DNA from: Saccoglossus kowalevskii
Taxonomy: Eukaryota; Hemichordata; Enteropneusta; Harrimaniidae
DNA: 20,974 bases
Direction: 5' to 3'
Assembly: GCF_000003605.2 (NCBI RefSeq)
Contig: NW_003116954.1
Location: 208,638 to 229,611 of the forward strand
Part shown: in pieces, positions 20,059-20,974 of the stretch
Position numbering within the stretch: position 1 is the first letter of the stretch
How the letters are laid out: each line of letters begins with the position of its first letter
Translations under genes and position numbers: made by a program
Notes under the pieces: generated by a model
What the model saw: the letters and a program-made list of their open reading frames with translations, nothing else
Database searches by the model: none
What the model was told of the DNA's origin: nothing

Positions 20059-20974
20059 GTTCTACTGAGATTAGTTTTTCCTTGTGAGATCAGTTTGTCC
20101 TACCAGGACTTTTCTACTGGGATTAGTTTGTTCTACCTATATTGGGATTAGTTTGTTCTACTGGGATTAGTTTGTTCTACGGGATTAGTTTGTTCTACTG
20201 GAATTAGTTTGTTCTATTGGGATTAGTTTGTTCTACTGGGATTAGTTTGTTCTACTGGAATTAGTTTGTTCTATTGGGATTAGTTTGTTCTACTGGGATT
20301 AGTTTGTTCTACGGGATTAGTTTGTTCTACTGGGATTAGTTTGTTCTACTGGGATTAGTTTGTTCTACGGTATTGGTTTGTTCTACGGGATTAATTTGTT
20401 CTATGGGATTAGTTTGTTCTACTGGAATTAGTTTGTTCTATTGGGATTAGTTTGTTCTACTGGAATTAGTTTGTTCTACTGAGATTAGTTTGTTCCACGG
20501 GATTAGTTTGTCCTACTGAGATTAGTTTGTCCTGCATGATTAGTTTGTTCTACTGGGATTAGTTTGTTCTACGAGATTAGTTTGTTCTACTAGGATTAAT
20601 TTGTTCTACGAGATTAGTTTGTCCTACCCATATTGGTATTAGTTTGTTCTGTTGGGATTAGTTTGTTCTACTGGATTAGTTTGTTCTACTGGATTAGTTT
20701 GTTCTACTGAGATTAGTTTGTTCTACTGGAATTAGTTTATTCCACTGGGATTAGTTTGTTCTACTGGGATTAGTTTGTTCTACTGGGATTAGTTTGTTCT
20801 ACTGGGATTAGTTTGTTCTACTGGGATTAGTTTGTTCTACTGGGATTAGTTTGTTCTACTAGGATTAGCTTGTTATGCTGGGATTAGTTTGTTCTACTGG
20901 AATTAGTTTGTTCTACTGGAATTAGTTTGTTCTACTGGGATTAGTTTGTTCTACTGGAATTAGTTTATTCCACT
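20059..20974. repeat. 19-bp minisatellite, about 48 units, continues past the right edge
   Basis: The unit is GGGATTAGTTTGTTCTACT, with variants GGAATTAG.., ..TTCTATT, and 17-18-base short units (CTACGGGATTAG). The left edge is degenerate. Larger repetition is visible: a CTACTGGAATTAGTTTATTC unit ending CACT ends at both 20746 and 20974, 228 bp or exactly 12 units apart. A CTACCTATATTGGGATTAG variant near 20133 has a relative near 20624. There is no open frame. Confidence 0.97.

Noticed and set aside
20059-20974. GGGATTAG units as telomere-like repeat
   Set aside because: The 19-bp period and sequence do not match TTAGGG-type telomere arrays. The shared GGG/TTAG letters are coincidental.

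Overview
This is an AT-rich eukaryotic genomic window, roughly two thirds A+T by eye. It is gene-poor and rich in repeats. It probably comes from a marine invertebrate, perhaps a bivalve or other lophotrochozoan. The clues are a secreted SUEL/rhamnose-type lectin gene with GT-AG introns, many short palindromic MITE-like elements, low-complexity arrays, and long noncoding stretches. The species cannot be fixed from the sequence alone. A 50-N run at 10435-10484 shows it is a scaffolded assembly.

Only one protein-coding gene is well supported. It lies on the minus strand at 1898-667 and its 3' end is off the left edge of the window. Three exons are visible: a signal-peptide exon and two exons that together encode one complete galactose/rhamnose-binding (SUEL) lectin domain. 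The domain has eight cysteines and the YGR and DPC motifs. A short ORF at 19508-19765 (+) sits in a CpG-richer island and is possible but unrecognised.

The rest is mostly noncoding. Layout: 1-666, an intron of the lectin gene holding a dispersed repeat and a hairpin MITE; 2855-6265, diverged dispersed and tandem repeats; 7828-7930, 12560-12776 and 14201-14342, three members of one TIR element family (family A); 273-466 and 9496-9688, two members of a second family (family B), with a fragment next to 14200; 10016-11222, a compound element with 12-bp inverted ends around a tandem array of about 110-165-bp units, interrupted by the gap; 11428-11659, a GAATA pentamer microsatellite; 14785-15015, a related AT-rich tandem repeat in the opposite orientation; 17753-17812, a CpG-bearing palindrome; 18739-19315, an LTR-like segment with duplicated CCAAT units, TATA/initiator and a poly(A) signal; 20059-20974, a 19-bp minisatellite running off the right edge.

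I see no tRNA, rRNA, CRISPR array or recognisable transposase/reverse transcriptase ORF. No new multi-gene system is visible. The more informative signals are the MITE families, the octamer-bearing repeat array with its questionable gap, the LTR-like module and the terminal minisatellite.
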